Positions 7,842 through 15,065 of a stretch of DNA of 32,194 bases are shown one piece after another (within the stretch, counting starts at the first letter, position 1; every line of letters begins with the position of its first letter). The DNA is taken from positions 1-32,194 of the forward strand of contig PBYF01000123.1 in the NCBI GenBank assembly GCA_002729515.1, in the 5' to 3' direction. The notes beneath the pieces are model-generated. The model had not been told where the DNA came from. It did not search any database and saw nothing but the letters and a program-made list of their open reading frames with translations. This stretch comes from Deltaproteobacteria bacterium (lineage in GTDB: Bacteria; Myxococcota_A; UBA9160; SMWR01). A program made the translations under genes and the position numbers.

Positions 7842-9092
7842 TCAAAGCGGCGAGAGCGCCTCGTCGGAAATCGCGCGCTGCAGGAGGCGGCCGTCTTCGT
7901 AGGTCGAGACGATATCGACGTTGCCGTCGCCGTCCAGATCCTCTTCCTTGCGAGCCAGCCGCGTCGAGTCACCCTGGGTTTCGTAGATCTCCACGATGTT
8001 CGGCGTGCCGCGGTCGCGGCTGTCGCGCTCGATCTGGGTGATGACCTCCCGGCCGTCGATGACGCGGTAGGTGGTCCAGGTATCCATCTGGCCGCTCATG
8101 GAGCGGTCCTCTTCGATGCTCTTGCGGTGGCGCCCGGCGAAGGTCTCGATGCGGTCGATCGCCGCGTCGTTGTTCTGGTCGCTCAGTTTTTGGACGAGTT
8201 CTGTGCCGTCGTAGCGGTAGAAGACATCCTTCACGCCGTCCGCGTCCGAGTCGGTCGTCTTCGCCAGAAGGCTCCCGTCGCGGTAGCGTTCCCAGGTGTC
8301 CCGGGTCCCGTCTCCGTTCTCGTCGAGCACCTGTATCGCGGGCGTTCCGTTCTCGTAGGTGATCCACGCATCGAGGGTACCGTCGAAGTCCCGATCGAGT
8401 TCGGAACGCAGGATCAGCCCGGAGTCCGCGTCGATGTAGCGCACTTCTTCGGGCTTGCCGTCCCGGTCGACGTCGAGGCTGCGGCGCATCACGCGAAGCT
8501 CGTGCGCGTTCTGCCACTGGCCCGGTGGAATCGTGACCTCGCGGCTCTCGAATAGCTTGGTCGGAAGCTTTCGCAGTGTCGGTGCGGGCGGTGCGGCGAG
8601 CGGCTCGGCGACGGGATCGAAGCTCGGCGCGAGAATGGGAGTGTCCGGTGGGGTGCTCGCGCTCTCGGTGCCGGTGATCGACTCCTGCTTGGCAAGCTCC
8701 TCCTGGATTTCCAGTTCGATCTGGCGCGAACGGGCCGCCTCGCGTTCGGTGGGGCTCATGCTGCGCGGGTCGGGGTCGTTGATGTTGCGCTCTTCGAGGG
8801 GAACATGCCCCGTGATCGCACTGTAGATGAGCAGGCGTCCGGGCCGGGTTTCGCCGTCGGTCGGCGGCAGGTTCCCCGAGGCGGGATCTCCGCCCGGGGG
8901 GGGGGCAGCCGCTGCCGCTGCGTTGGGCGTGGTTTTGGCGAGCAGCGTACGTTGGCCCTCGCGGCCCCCCGCCTGGGAGTCGGGGTCGCTCGCTCCGGTC
9001 GCACACCCCAGGAGCGTGGAGGCGATGAGCGCTCGAAGTGTGCGCCCGAGGATCGCTGCCGACCGGTGCGCGGTCACCTCAAATGCCGCCAT
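7842..9092 (-). CDS. Lipoprotein with Asp-rich calcium-loop-like repeats
   Basis: About 416 residues from the ATG at 9092. The signal ends LLGC, so Cys30 is probably lipidated. A low-complexity Ala/Pro/Gly segment follows, then a Glu-rich helix (about 105-135), then a C-terminal domain with six repeats of about 20 to 30 residues. Each repeat starts with an EF-hand-loop-like run such as DVDRDG, DRDFDG, DENGDG, DSDADG, DQNNDA or DLDGDG, and continues as a short strand ending near an aromatic residue. These resemble thrombospondin-type-3 or FG-GAP-like calcium loops. I infer a surface or periplasmic calcium-binding protein of unknown role. The start is uncertain: an in-frame GTG 15 bases further in would also give a complete signal peptide. 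The divergent neighbour is also a lipoprotein, 47 bp away. Confidence 0.75.
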   Translation of the reverse strand: MAAFEVTAHRSAAILGRTLRALIASTLLGCATGASDPDSQAGGREGQRTLLAKTTPNAAAAAAPPPGGDPASGNLPPTDGETRPGRLLIYSAITGHVPLEERNINDPDPRSMSPTEREAARSRQIELEIQEELAKQESITGTESASTPPDTPILAPSFDPVAEPLAAPPAPTLRKLPTKLFESREVTIPPGQWQNAHELRVMRRSLDVDRDGKPEEVRYIDADSGLILRSELDRDFDGTLDAWITYENGTPAIQVLDENGDGTRDTWERYRDGSLLAKTTDSDADGVKDVFYRYDGTELVQKLSDQNNDAAIDRIETFAGRHRKSIEEDRSMSGQMDTWTTYRVIDGREVITQIERDSRDRGTPNIVEIYETQGDSTRLARKEEDLDGDGNVDIVSTYEDGRLLQRAISDEALSPL

Positions 9093-9139
9093 TTGCAGCG
9101 ACTTTACAAAGAGATTCGAGCAGTTACAAATCCGTTCTC

Positions 9140-9898
9140 GTGTTGCGTCGGATCCTCGCACCTTTGCTGGCATGCGTCGTGGTTGTGTCGCTTACGGGCT
9201 GCTACGCCAAGAGTGCGGCGCGTCGGTCGGACCGCATCGTGCGCGATGGCTTCGATTTCGACATGCACGGCCCGTGGGTGATGGTGACGGCACCCGGATC
9301 CCTGCTGCTCGCCGGCGGGAATCTGGCCGTCGGATCGTTCGTTCCCCTGGGAGGTGGCGTCGACCCCCGCGAGCCGGAGGGCAAGTGGTTTGCGGCCTAT
9401 GAGGGGGGCATGCGGCCGGCCGAAGAGGTGGGGATTCTCTGCCACCGCGAGCGCGCCACATGGATCACCGGGATCCGACCGGCCGGCGGCGGTGAATGGC
9501 TCAAGGCCCGCCACGAGAAGTGGCATTTCCCGGTGTGCATCGAGGCGTTGCCCGGCCGATACGAACTCGAAGTGCAATACTTTTCGAGGCAACACGACGA
9601 CGACCGCGACAAGAGCGTGAGCCTCCAGGCGGAATCGACGGAACCGAGTCTCGTGGTGTGGCGCGCGCGCGCCGGGGCCGTCGATCTACTCGGCGTGCGA
9701 GTGGGCGCACGCCAGCCGGCCCGGGACCGTGCGCCGCAGCGCCATATTCCGCGCTCGCGTTCGCTCGGTACCACGTGGTGGGAGCTCGAGGAGAGCGATT
9801 GGGTCGCACAGATTGAGCCGGTCTCCGACTGGGCCAGCCTCGACGGTCCCCTCCGCGAGCAACGCGCCGCCTGGGTCCGCTGGCACGGGAATCGCTAG
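9140..9898 (+). CDS. Predicted lipoprotein of unknown function
   Basis: About 252 residues from the GTG at 9140, with a TTG one codon later as an alternative. The N-terminus RRILAPLLACVVVVSLTGC is a clear lipoprotein signal with a lipobox LTGC, so Cys19 to 21 (depending on start) would be lipidated. The mature part contains a GSLLLAGGNLAVGSFVPLGGG hydrophobic stretch, a central region with conserved-looking W, C and H residues (EEVGILCHRERATW) and a beta-rich C-terminus. I recognise no domain. The longer open frame upstream has no signal-like features and overlaps the divergent gene, so I rejected it. Its promoter must lie in the 47-bp gap or inside the neighbour's 5' end. Confidence 0.65.
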   Translation: MLRRILAPLLACVVVVSLTGCYAKSAARRSDRIVRDGFDFDMHGPWVMVTAPGSLLLAGGNLAVGSFVPLGGGVDPREPEGKWFAAYEGGMRPAEEVGILCHRERATWITGIRPAGGGEWLKARHEKWHFPVCIEALPGRYELEVQYFSRQHDDDRDKSVSLQAESTEPSLVVWRARAGAVDLLGVRVGARQPARDRAPQRHIPRSRSLGTTWWELEESDWVAQIEPVSDWASLDGPLREQRAAWVRWHGNR

Positions 9899-10048
9899 CG
9901 CGAACGGCAGAGGTGATCTGCATCGAGTTCGTCCGGGCGAACCCCAGCACGCCGCCGAAGATCCGCTGTGGTCAGGGCGTTCCATTCTGCTTGCGATCGA
10001 CGTCGTCCTGACTCGGCTGCCTGCGGTCTCGTGTTCTTGCGCGGTGGG

Positions 10049-10579
10049 CTAGGTGACCGCGACGCTCCGCGCCATGAGGAGCTTGCCGGAACGGACGAGC
10101 TCGGTGAGGTGGAAGGGACGGAGCAGCTCGATGAAGGCGTCGAGCTTCTCACTCGAGCCGAAGGCCTGGAGGATCAGCGAGTCGGGTCCGTAGTCCACGA
10201 CGCGCGCCTTGTAGTGCTCGGCAATTTGAAGGATCTCGGTGCGCCGGTCGAGAGCGGTCTCGAGCTTGACCAGCGCGATCTCTACCTCGTAGGACTCGTC
10301 GCCCGTGTGGTCGATGGCATGGACCACGTCGACCAGCTTTGCGAGCTGTTTTACCACCTGCTCCAGCACTTCGGGTGCGCCCGAGCACGCAATCGTCATG
10401 CGGGAAAAGCGACCCTCGGCCGCCGGGCTCACGACCAGGCTCTCGATGTTGAAACCTCGGCGGGAAAAGACGAGTGCCACGCGCACCAAGACGCCCGGCT
10501 GGTTGGTCACGAACAGCGAGATCGTGTGCAGGTTCTTCGGCGGGGCCTCCTGGCCCCGGATCGGCTCAGCGGCGCTCAT
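10049..10579 (-). CDS. ilvN: Acetolactate synthase small (regulatory) subunit
   Basis: A 176-residue regulatory subunit of acetohydroxyacid synthase, which binds branched-chain amino acids (classically valine) and stimulates the catalytic subunit in the cytosol. The N-terminal ACT domain, about residues 17-90, starts HTISLFVTNQPGVLVRVALVF and contains FNIESL. The C-terminal small-subunit domain follows, with YEVEIALVKLE and ILQAFGSSEKLDAFIELL. Its ATG overlaps the ilvB stop as TGATG, with a GGGGAG SD inside ilvB, showing tight translational coupling. The usual next gene ilvC is absent. A convergent lipoprotein gene ends 150 bp downstream, and that gap holds only a weak small hairpin (GTTCG/CGAAC). 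Confidence 0.93.
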   Translation of the reverse strand: MSAAEPIRGQEAPPKNLHTISLFVTNQPGVLVRVALVFSRRGFNIESLVVSPAAEGRFSRMTIACSGAPEVLEQVVKQLAKLVDVVHAIDHTGDESYEVEIALVKLETALDRRTEILQIAEHYKARVVDYGPDSLILQAFGSSEKLDAFIELLRPFHLTELVRSGKLLMARSVAVT

Positions 10580-12294
10580 CAGGTGCTCCCCTCGGGTTTC
10601 GCAAGCTTGTGGCGGGGGGGTTCCGTCAACATCTCGCTCACGGCAGCTCCTGCCGGGATCATCGGGAAGACGTTGTCTTCCTTGACGACCTCGGCCACCA
10701 CGACGCACGGACCCTCATCGTACTCGTGCGCTTCGCGCAGGATGCGGTCGGCGTCGGCCGGTCTGCGGATTCGCAGGCCCTTTACTCCGAAGGCCTGGGC
10801 CAGCTTCACGAAGTCCGGGTTGCCCTCCAACTCGACGCCGGAGAGGCGATTGTCGAAGAACATCTCCTGCCATTGGCGGACCATGCCCAGGAAGTTGTTG
10901 TTGATGATGAGGCACTTCACCGGGAGCTTGTGGATCTGTGCCGTCGCCAGCTCTGCCTGAGTCATCTGGAAGCCGCCGTCGCCGACAATGGCCCAGACCT
11001 TGGAGTCCGGATTCGCGAACTGAGCGCCGATGGCGGCGGGGAAGCCGAAGCCCATCGTTCCGGCGCCCCCGCTCGAGATCCAGTGCCGAGCCGAACGAGT
11101 CCGGCAGAACTGGGCCGCCCACATCTGGTGCTGGCCGACGTCGGTGGTGAGGATCGCCTCGCCCTGGGTGAGGGCATCGAGGCGGTGGAGAACGTGCTGT
11201 GGGCGAAGACCGCCCTGTTTCGGGTACCGGAGCGGATACTGGCGCCGCCAGCGCTCGCATTGGGCGAGCCACGGGGCGGTATCGGCCATCTCGATCTGGG
11301 AAGTCAGGTCCTCCACCACGAGGCGCGCGTCGCCCAGGATCGCCACGTCCGGCTGGATCACCTTGTTGAACTCGGCCGCGTCGATGTCGATGTGGATCTT
11401 CACCGCATCGGTACAGAACTCCGAGACACGGCCGGTGATCCGGTCGTCCCAGCGGCCGCCGATCGACAGGATGAGGTCGCAGTCGACGACCGCCTTGTTC
11501 GCGTAGGCGGTGCCGTGCATTCCCATCATCCCGAGATGCAGCGGGTGGGTCTCGTCCATGGCCCCCTTGCCGAGCAGCGTCGTGACCACCGGCGCGCGGA
11601 GCTTCTCGGCGAGCGTCGTGACGGCCTTGCTCGCTCCGGACAGGATGGCACCGTGGCCGACGTAGAGGAGCGGCCGCTCTGCCGCCGAGAGCAGGCGGGC
11701 AGTCTCTTGCAGACTTTCCGCGCTGCCGCGCGCCGGCACCGTGTAGCCGGGAAGGTCGAGTTCGTCGCTGAAAGAAGCCGTGCAAGGCCCCTGGCTCACA
11801 TCCTTCGGCACGTCGATGAGCACCGGCCCGGGCCGGCCAGTGGTGGCCAGGTGGAAGGCCTCCTGCATTACCCGCGGGATGTCGTCCGCGTCCTTTACCA
11901 GGTACGAGTGCTTCACCACGGAGTAGGTGATGCCGGTGACGTCGGCCTCCTGGAAGGAGTCCTTTCCGAGTTGGGGCAGGGTCTGCTGGCCGCAGATCAC
12001 CACGATCGGCGAGGAGTCCATGTGCGCGGTCAGCAGGCCGGTCACCGTGTTGGTGGCTCCGGGACCCGAGGTGACGAGCGCCACGCCAGCCTTTCCGGTC
12101 GACCGCGCATAGCCGTCGGCCATGTGGGTCGCGCCCTGTTCGTGGCGGGTCAGCACGAGTTTGACCTTCGAATCAACTAGGGCATCGAAGATCGGTATGG
12201 CCGCGCCACCCGAGAGACCAAAGACGTATTCTACGCCCTCTCGCTCCAGGCATTGGACCAGCTTCTCGCCTCCAGTCACAGGTTTCGGATCCAT
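10579..12294 (-). CDS. ilvB: Acetolactate synthase large (catalytic) subunit
   Basis: The 571-residue thiamine-diphosphate-dependent catalytic subunit. It condenses two pyruvates to acetolactate (or pyruvate with 2-oxobutyrate), the first shared step of valine, leucine and isoleucine synthesis. Three TPP-enzyme domains are present: N-terminal PYR domain with catalytic Glu52 in TRHEQGATHMADGYAR, a central FAD/Rossmann-type domain (LLYVGHGA, LSIGGRWDDRITG), and a C-terminal PP domain with GDGGFQMTQAEL and INNN, the ThDP/magnesium motif. The AHAS residues DSFQEADVTGIT and FLGMVRQWQ support biosynthetic acetolactate synthase over glyoxylate carboligase or pyruvate oxidase. GGAG six bases before the ATG supports the start. 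Directly upstream is an unusual AT-rich island. Confidence 0.95.
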   Translation of the reverse strand: MDPKPVTGGEKLVQCLEREGVEYVFGLSGGAAIPIFDALVDSKVKLVLTRHEQGATHMADGYARSTGKAGVALVTSGPGATNTVTGLLTAHMDSSPIVVICGQQTLPQLGKDSFQEADVTGITYSVVKHSYLVKDADDIPRVMQEAFHLATTGRPGPVLIDVPKDVSQGPCTASFSDELDLPGYTVPARGSAESLQETARLLSAAERPLLYVGHGAILSGASKAVTTLAEKLRAPVVTTLLGKGAMDETHPLHLGMMGMHGTAYANKAVVDCDLILSIGGRWDDRITGRVSEFCTDAVKIHIDIDAAEFNKVIQPDVAILGDARLVVEDLTSQIEMADTAPWLAQCERWRRQYPLRYPKQGGLRPQHVLHRLDALTQGEAILTTDVGQHQMWAAQFCRTRSARHWISSGGAGTMGFGFPAAIGAQFANPDSKVWAIVGDGGFQMTQAELATAQIHKLPVKCLIINNNFLGMVRQWQEMFFDNRLSGVELEGNPDFVKLAQAFGVKGLRIRRPADADRILREAHEYDEGPCVVVAEVVKEDNVFPMIPAGAAVSEMLTEPPRHKLAKPEGST

Positions 12295-12560
12295 GGATTC
12301 TCCAGAACGGCGTTTTTCTACAAAATATTATCAGTTATTGGATTTATTCTACCGGATAAACTCATTAGATCCACAGAAAAGGACATATTTAAGGGTAAAA
12401 TTCCATATCCAAAAATTTTATTGGATCAAGTTGACTTTTAGATAGCCAAAAAAGAGAATATCGGAGAGAGTTCTGAAAAAATTAGTGATTTTTATGGATT
12501 TCTGAATTAGATCGGCTGGAGATTCCACTAGAACGTAGCCATTTTTAATCGATATTGTGG
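12295..12560. other. AT-rich island upstream of ilvB
   Basis: By hand count 12301-12540 holds about 79 G/C in 240 bases (about 33%), in a window that is otherwise strongly GC-rich. The left edge is abrupt, at the ilvB start (palindrome CCATGG). On the plus strand two frames stay open for about 50 codons from that edge, including a Lys/Arg/aromatic-rich 50-codon frame at 12293-12445 without an SD. On the minus strand a 22-codon frame (12318-12386) ends 23 bp before ilvB. Promoter-like boxes exist on the minus strand (TTGATC, then TATGGA 16 bases later), but AT-rich DNA gives such matches by chance. It may be the ilvBN control region, inserted foreign DNA, or both. Confidence 0.6.
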
Positions 12561-12579
12561 CTGGAGCAGCCGGCTACTC

Positions 12580-12615
12580 CCCAGCTTTCATCCCCCCAGG
12601 GGGGCGAAAGCTGGG
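12580..12615 (-). terminator. Strong hairpin directly after the DUF928-like gene
   Basis: Perfect 10-bp outer arms CCCAGCTTTC (12580-12589) and GAAAGCTGGG (12606-12615) enclose a C6-A-G6 inner segment that can extend the stem. The right arm touches the stop codon of the minus-strand lipoprotein gene. A second imperfect palindrome (GAGTAGCC/GGCTGCTC) follows on the minus strand. It is placed as a terminator but has no immediate T-run; it could also be a dispersed palindromic element. Confidence 0.55.
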
Positions 12616-13476
12616 TCAGCGGGGACTGAGACCCGGAGCAGCGTCGCTGTCCAGTGGCAGGGCGGGCAGGCTTACCTGCCGGAAGAGAGCGGCGCGCTGG
12701 TTCCAGAGCGAGCGGTTGCCCGGCTCGGCGTCGATGCCGCGAGAAAGGGCATCGATTGCGTCGTACCAGATACCTGCCTCCGCGAGCACGTGAGGCAGTG
12801 AGGCGCCGGGGGTGGCGAGTTTGCCCTCGAGTTCCGGACTCGCCGTCACCCGCTCGATGCCCCCGCCCACCACCTGGTCGTACGAGTGGTCTTCGGGGTT
12901 CGGCACGAGCTTCAGGAGCCACTGGTAGGCAACACCGGGCTCGAGTTTTGGACCGTGCTCGGCTAGATCGAGGCGCTGCACGCCGTCCCGCACGGGGCGT
13001 TCGAGCGTGACCTGGGCCAGCGTCTCCATGGGATCGAGCCGCAAGAGCACGAAGTCGAGCTGCGTATCCGTGGTTTCGGCCAAATACCAGTAGAGGACCG
13101 GCTGCGCCCGCAGCGTCCATCCGGGTTCCTCGGGCACCAGGGCCTCGATTCGCGGCAGGCTCCCCGCACCCGTCGAGCGGGTCGCACCGCCCAGACGCGT
13201 CTTGGGTGCGCCCCGGTTCGGAGGCTCGAATCGGATCGGGCTCGCTGCGACAGGCGATCGCCGGCCGGCTTCGGCCACCTCGGGCGCAGACGCTTTGCCG
13301 GCTTCGGCCACCTCGGGCGCAGACGCTTTGCCGGCTTCGGCCACCTCGGGCGCAGACGCTTTGCCGGCTTCGGCGCCAGTCTGGCCAGCTGCGCTCCCCC
13401 CATCACCGCACGCCGAACTCGCCAGGGTGAGGCCGAGGCTCACTGCCAGTCCAGTCCGCCAGGTTTGCCTTCGCAT
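12616..13476 (-). CDS. DUF928-like lipoprotein with internal peptide repeat
   Basis: A 286-residue protein from the ATG at 13476, preceded by GGAGG at good spacing. The N-terminus MRRQTWRTGLAVSLGLTL followed by ASSAC is a lipoprotein signal. Next come three perfect copies of an 11-residue repeat, AEAGKASAPEV, probably a flexible linker. The remainder resembles DUF928-type proteins: WTLRAQPVLYWYLAET, FVLLRLDPMETLAQVTL, LEPGVAYQWLLKLV and a C-terminal helical stretch (WYDAIDALSRGI) that may be TPR-like. DUF928 proteins are presumed extracytoplasmic and have no established role. The longer open frame upstream lacks SD and similarity. A perfect hairpin follows the stop. Confidence 0.75.
   Translation of the reverse strand: MRRQTWRTGLAVSLGLTLASSACGDGGSAAGQTGAEAGKASAPEVAEAGKASAPEVAEAGKASAPEVAEAGRRSPVAASPIRFEPPNRGAPKTRLGGATRSTGAGSLPRIEALVPEEPGWTLRAQPVLYWYLAETTDTQLDFVLLRLDPMETLAQVTLERPVRDGVQRLDLAEHGPKLEPGVAYQWLLKLVPNPEDHSYDQVVGGGIERVTASPELEGKLATPGASLPHVLAEAGIWYDAIDALSRGIDAEPGNRSLWNQRAALFRQVSLPALPLDSDAAPGLSPR
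13265..13374. repeat. 33-bp tandem repeat inside lipoprotein gene
   Basis: Three identical 33-bp units at 13265-13297, 13298-13330 and 13331-13363, plus about 11 bases of a fourth. In frame they encode AEAGKASAPEV units of the DUF928-like lipoprotein. Exact identity at DNA level implies recent expansion by slippage, so copy number may vary between strains. Confidence 0.95.
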
Positions 13477-13818
13477 GTCGTCCCTCCATCGTGGACCATC
13501 CGGAATCATCGGAGCCTGCGGCACCGGAGCCCGACGCGCTGTGAAGTGCCCCACAGGAGCTTTCGGGTCCAACGACTCGCAAATTTCAGGATAGCGTTGC
13601 GATGGGTCCAGTGCGGCAGTTGCCGGAGCGCGGGTGGCCCTGCGGGGGTCGGAAGTCGGGTGGCCAGGGGCCTCTTCCCTCAGTTGGCAGCGCGAGGGGA
13701 GTCGGAGCCCACTGAATCGGCCAGGGACGAAGTCGAAAGCTCTTTGCGCTTCCAAGCGGGGTACACTCCCCGGGCCGCGAGTTCTCAGCGGCCATTTCTC
13801 CGACTTTCGGGAGTTCTC
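13477..13818. promoter_or_regulatory. 342-bp divergent intergenic region
   Basis: This separates the DUF928-like lipoprotein gene (minus) from the ZapG-like gene (plus) and should hold both promoters. The only candidate box I see is TACACT at about 13762-13767, a fair -10 match about 50 bp before the ZapG-like start, with no convincing -35 at proper spacing. No RNA gene, repeat or plausible protein is visible. Confidence 0.3.
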
Positions 13819-14256
13819 ATGACCATCGAATCGATTCTCCCCCTGCTGGTGGCGGTGGGCGTCGGCCTCGTCGTCGGCGTACTGCTGGCGAACCTTTCGC
13901 GTCGGCGCGCCGCCCGATCGGATCGGGAGCGGGCGGATCAACTCGAGACGGAACTCGAACAAACGCGTGAGGAACTCGACGGTCACCGCGAGGACGTGGC
14001 GCGTCACTTCCAGCAGACGTCGGACCTCTTCCGCGAGATGACGGAGCAGTACACGCTCCTCTACGCGCATCTCGCGACGGGTGCGCGGGCGTTCAGCACC
14101 GAGGATGCGCCGGCACTCGGGCAGTTCGACCAGACGCTGATCGGTGGCGACTCCCCCGATGCTGCGACCGGAACCGAGGCCCTTCCGGAGTCGCGATCAG
14201 CAGCCCCGCCGGCCAGCGGCAACGGTACGGGACCGGGAGCTTCCGACGCCTCCTGA
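13819..14256 (+). CDS. DUF1043 / YhcB (ZapG)-like membrane protein
   Basis: A 145-residue protein with one N-terminal membrane span (about 5-26, ILPLLVAVGVGLVVGVLL), a coiled coil of alternating charged residues (about 35-75) and the family signature HFQQTSDLFREMTEQYTLLYAHLATGA (split here: HFQQTSDLF, then MTEQYTLLYAHLA). The tail from about 100 is low-complexity Ala/Pro/Gly. In gammaproteobacteria YhcB/ZapG is an inner-membrane protein linked to envelope synthesis and cell division. The same role here is inference. GGGAG before the ATG supports the start. Its stop lies 4 bp from the convergent glyoxalase stop. Confidence 0.8.
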   Translation: MTIESILPLLVAVGVGLVVGVLLANLSRRRAARSDRERADQLETELEQTREELDGHREDVARHFQQTSDLFREMTEQYTLLYAHLATGARAFSTEDAPALGQFDQTLIGGDSPDAATGTEALPESRSAAPPASGNGTGPGASDAS

Positions 14257-14260
14257 GGCG

Positions 14261-14686
14261 TCACCACATCCCGACGTTGGGCATCGATGCCCAGGGCTCT
14301 TTCGGTGGCAGTGCATCGCCGACTTGGAGGAGTTCTACGGAGATCTCGTCGGGCGAGCGCACGAAGGCCATACGTCCGTCGCGGGGTGGGCGATGGATCG
14401 TGACGCCTCCGTCGATAAGGCGCTGACAGGCGGCATAGATATCGTCCACCTGATAGGCCAGATGTCCGAAGTTGCGACCGCCTTCGTAGGTCTTGGGATC
14501 CCAGTTGTGCGTGAGTTCGATCTGAGCATGCGGGTCTCCCGGGGCGGACAGGAAGACCAGCGTGAAGCGCCCGGTCTCCGCGTCGATGCGGTGCACCTCC
14601 TCGAGTCCGAGCTTGTTGCAGTAGAAGTCGAGCGAGGCGTCGATGTCCGTCACACGGACCATGGTGTGCAGGTACTTGAGGCTCAC
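14261..14686 (-). CDS. gloA: Lactoylglutathione lyase (glyoxalase I), VOC family
   Basis: A 141-residue VOC-fold metalloenzyme that isomerises the methylglyoxal-glutathione hemithioacetal to S-lactoylglutathione in the cytosol. The metal-ligand pattern of GloA is complete: H7 (YLHTMVRV), E57 (QIELTHNW), H75 (FGHLAYQV) and E118 (SVELLQ). The family phrases SLDFYCNKLG and FVRSPDEISVELLQ are present. Length matches bacterial GloA (about 135). The start is a GTG at 14686 that overlaps the stop of the upstream arsC-like gene as GTGA, so the pair is translationally coupled. It is the last gene of a four-gene minus-strand operon. Confidence 0.93.
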   Translation of the reverse strand: MSLKYLHTMVRVTDIDASLDFYCNKLGLEEVHRIDAETGRFTLVFLSAPGDPHAQIELTHNWDPKTYEGGRNFGHLAYQVDDIYAACQRLIDGGVTIHRPPRDGRMAFVRSPDEISVELLQVGDALPPKEPWASMPNVGMW

Positions 14687-15045
14687 AGTCGATCTTCGAT
14701 GAGTTCTGCGACTTTCTCCGAAGGGCGAGCGATGATGGCGCGGTCGCCCCGGATCACGATGGGACGCTGCATGAGTTCCGGGTGTTCGATCAGCAGGTCG
14801 ATGACCGAGTCGGCGCTGACGTAGTCGTTTGCGTCGAGTCCGAGTTCCTTGAAGCGCTTGTCTTTGCGGACGAGTTCGGCGGGAGTGTCCGGTAGCCGCG
14901 CGAGGGCATATTCGAGGTCTGCGCGCTTCGGTGGACGCTCCAGGTATTCGTGCACCTCCACTTCGACGCCGCGCTCGCACAGGATTTCGAGTGCGCCCCG
15001 CGACTTCGAGCAGCTCGGATTGTGGTAGATCGTGATGACCGCCAT
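14683..15045 (-). CDS. arsC: ArsC/Spx-family reductase, probable arsenate reductase
   Basis: A 120-residue thioredoxin-fold protein of the glutaredoxin-dependent ArsC type. Catalytic Cys12 sits in HNPSCSKSR, and a downstream RPIVIRGDRAIIARP segment carries the arginines used for oxyanion binding. The length suits ArsC (about 115-140). It would reduce arsenate to arsenite with glutathione and glutaredoxin. However, no arsenite exporter or ArsR is nearby, and YfgD/Spx-like relatives share this motif. The pairing with glyoxalase I suggests a glutathione-linked stress role. GGAGG six bases before the ATG is a strong SD. The stop overlaps the gloA GTG by four bases; the UbiA-like gene ends 20 bp upstream. 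Confidence 0.85.
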   Translation of the reverse strand: MAVITIYHNPSCSKSRGALEILCERGVEVEVHEYLERPPKRADLEYALARLPDTPAELVRKDKRFKELGLDANDYVSADSVIDLLIEHPELMQRPIVIRGDRAIIARPSEKVAELIEDRL

Positions 15046-15065
15046 ATTCGCCCTCCGCAGGCATT

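Noticed and set aside
10474-12180. 568-codon open frame on the plus strand across ilvB
   Set aside because: It is antisense to a clear acetolactate synthase gene. Long antisense frames are expected in GC-rich DNA with G/C third positions, and its translation matches no family.
12318-12386. 22-codon leader-like ORF just upstream of ilvB, as in ilv attenuation
   Set aside because: It has scattered but no clustered Ile/Val/Leu codons and no SD, and no alternative GC-rich terminator hairpin lies between it and ilvB. Short frames are common in any sequence, so attenuation is not supported.
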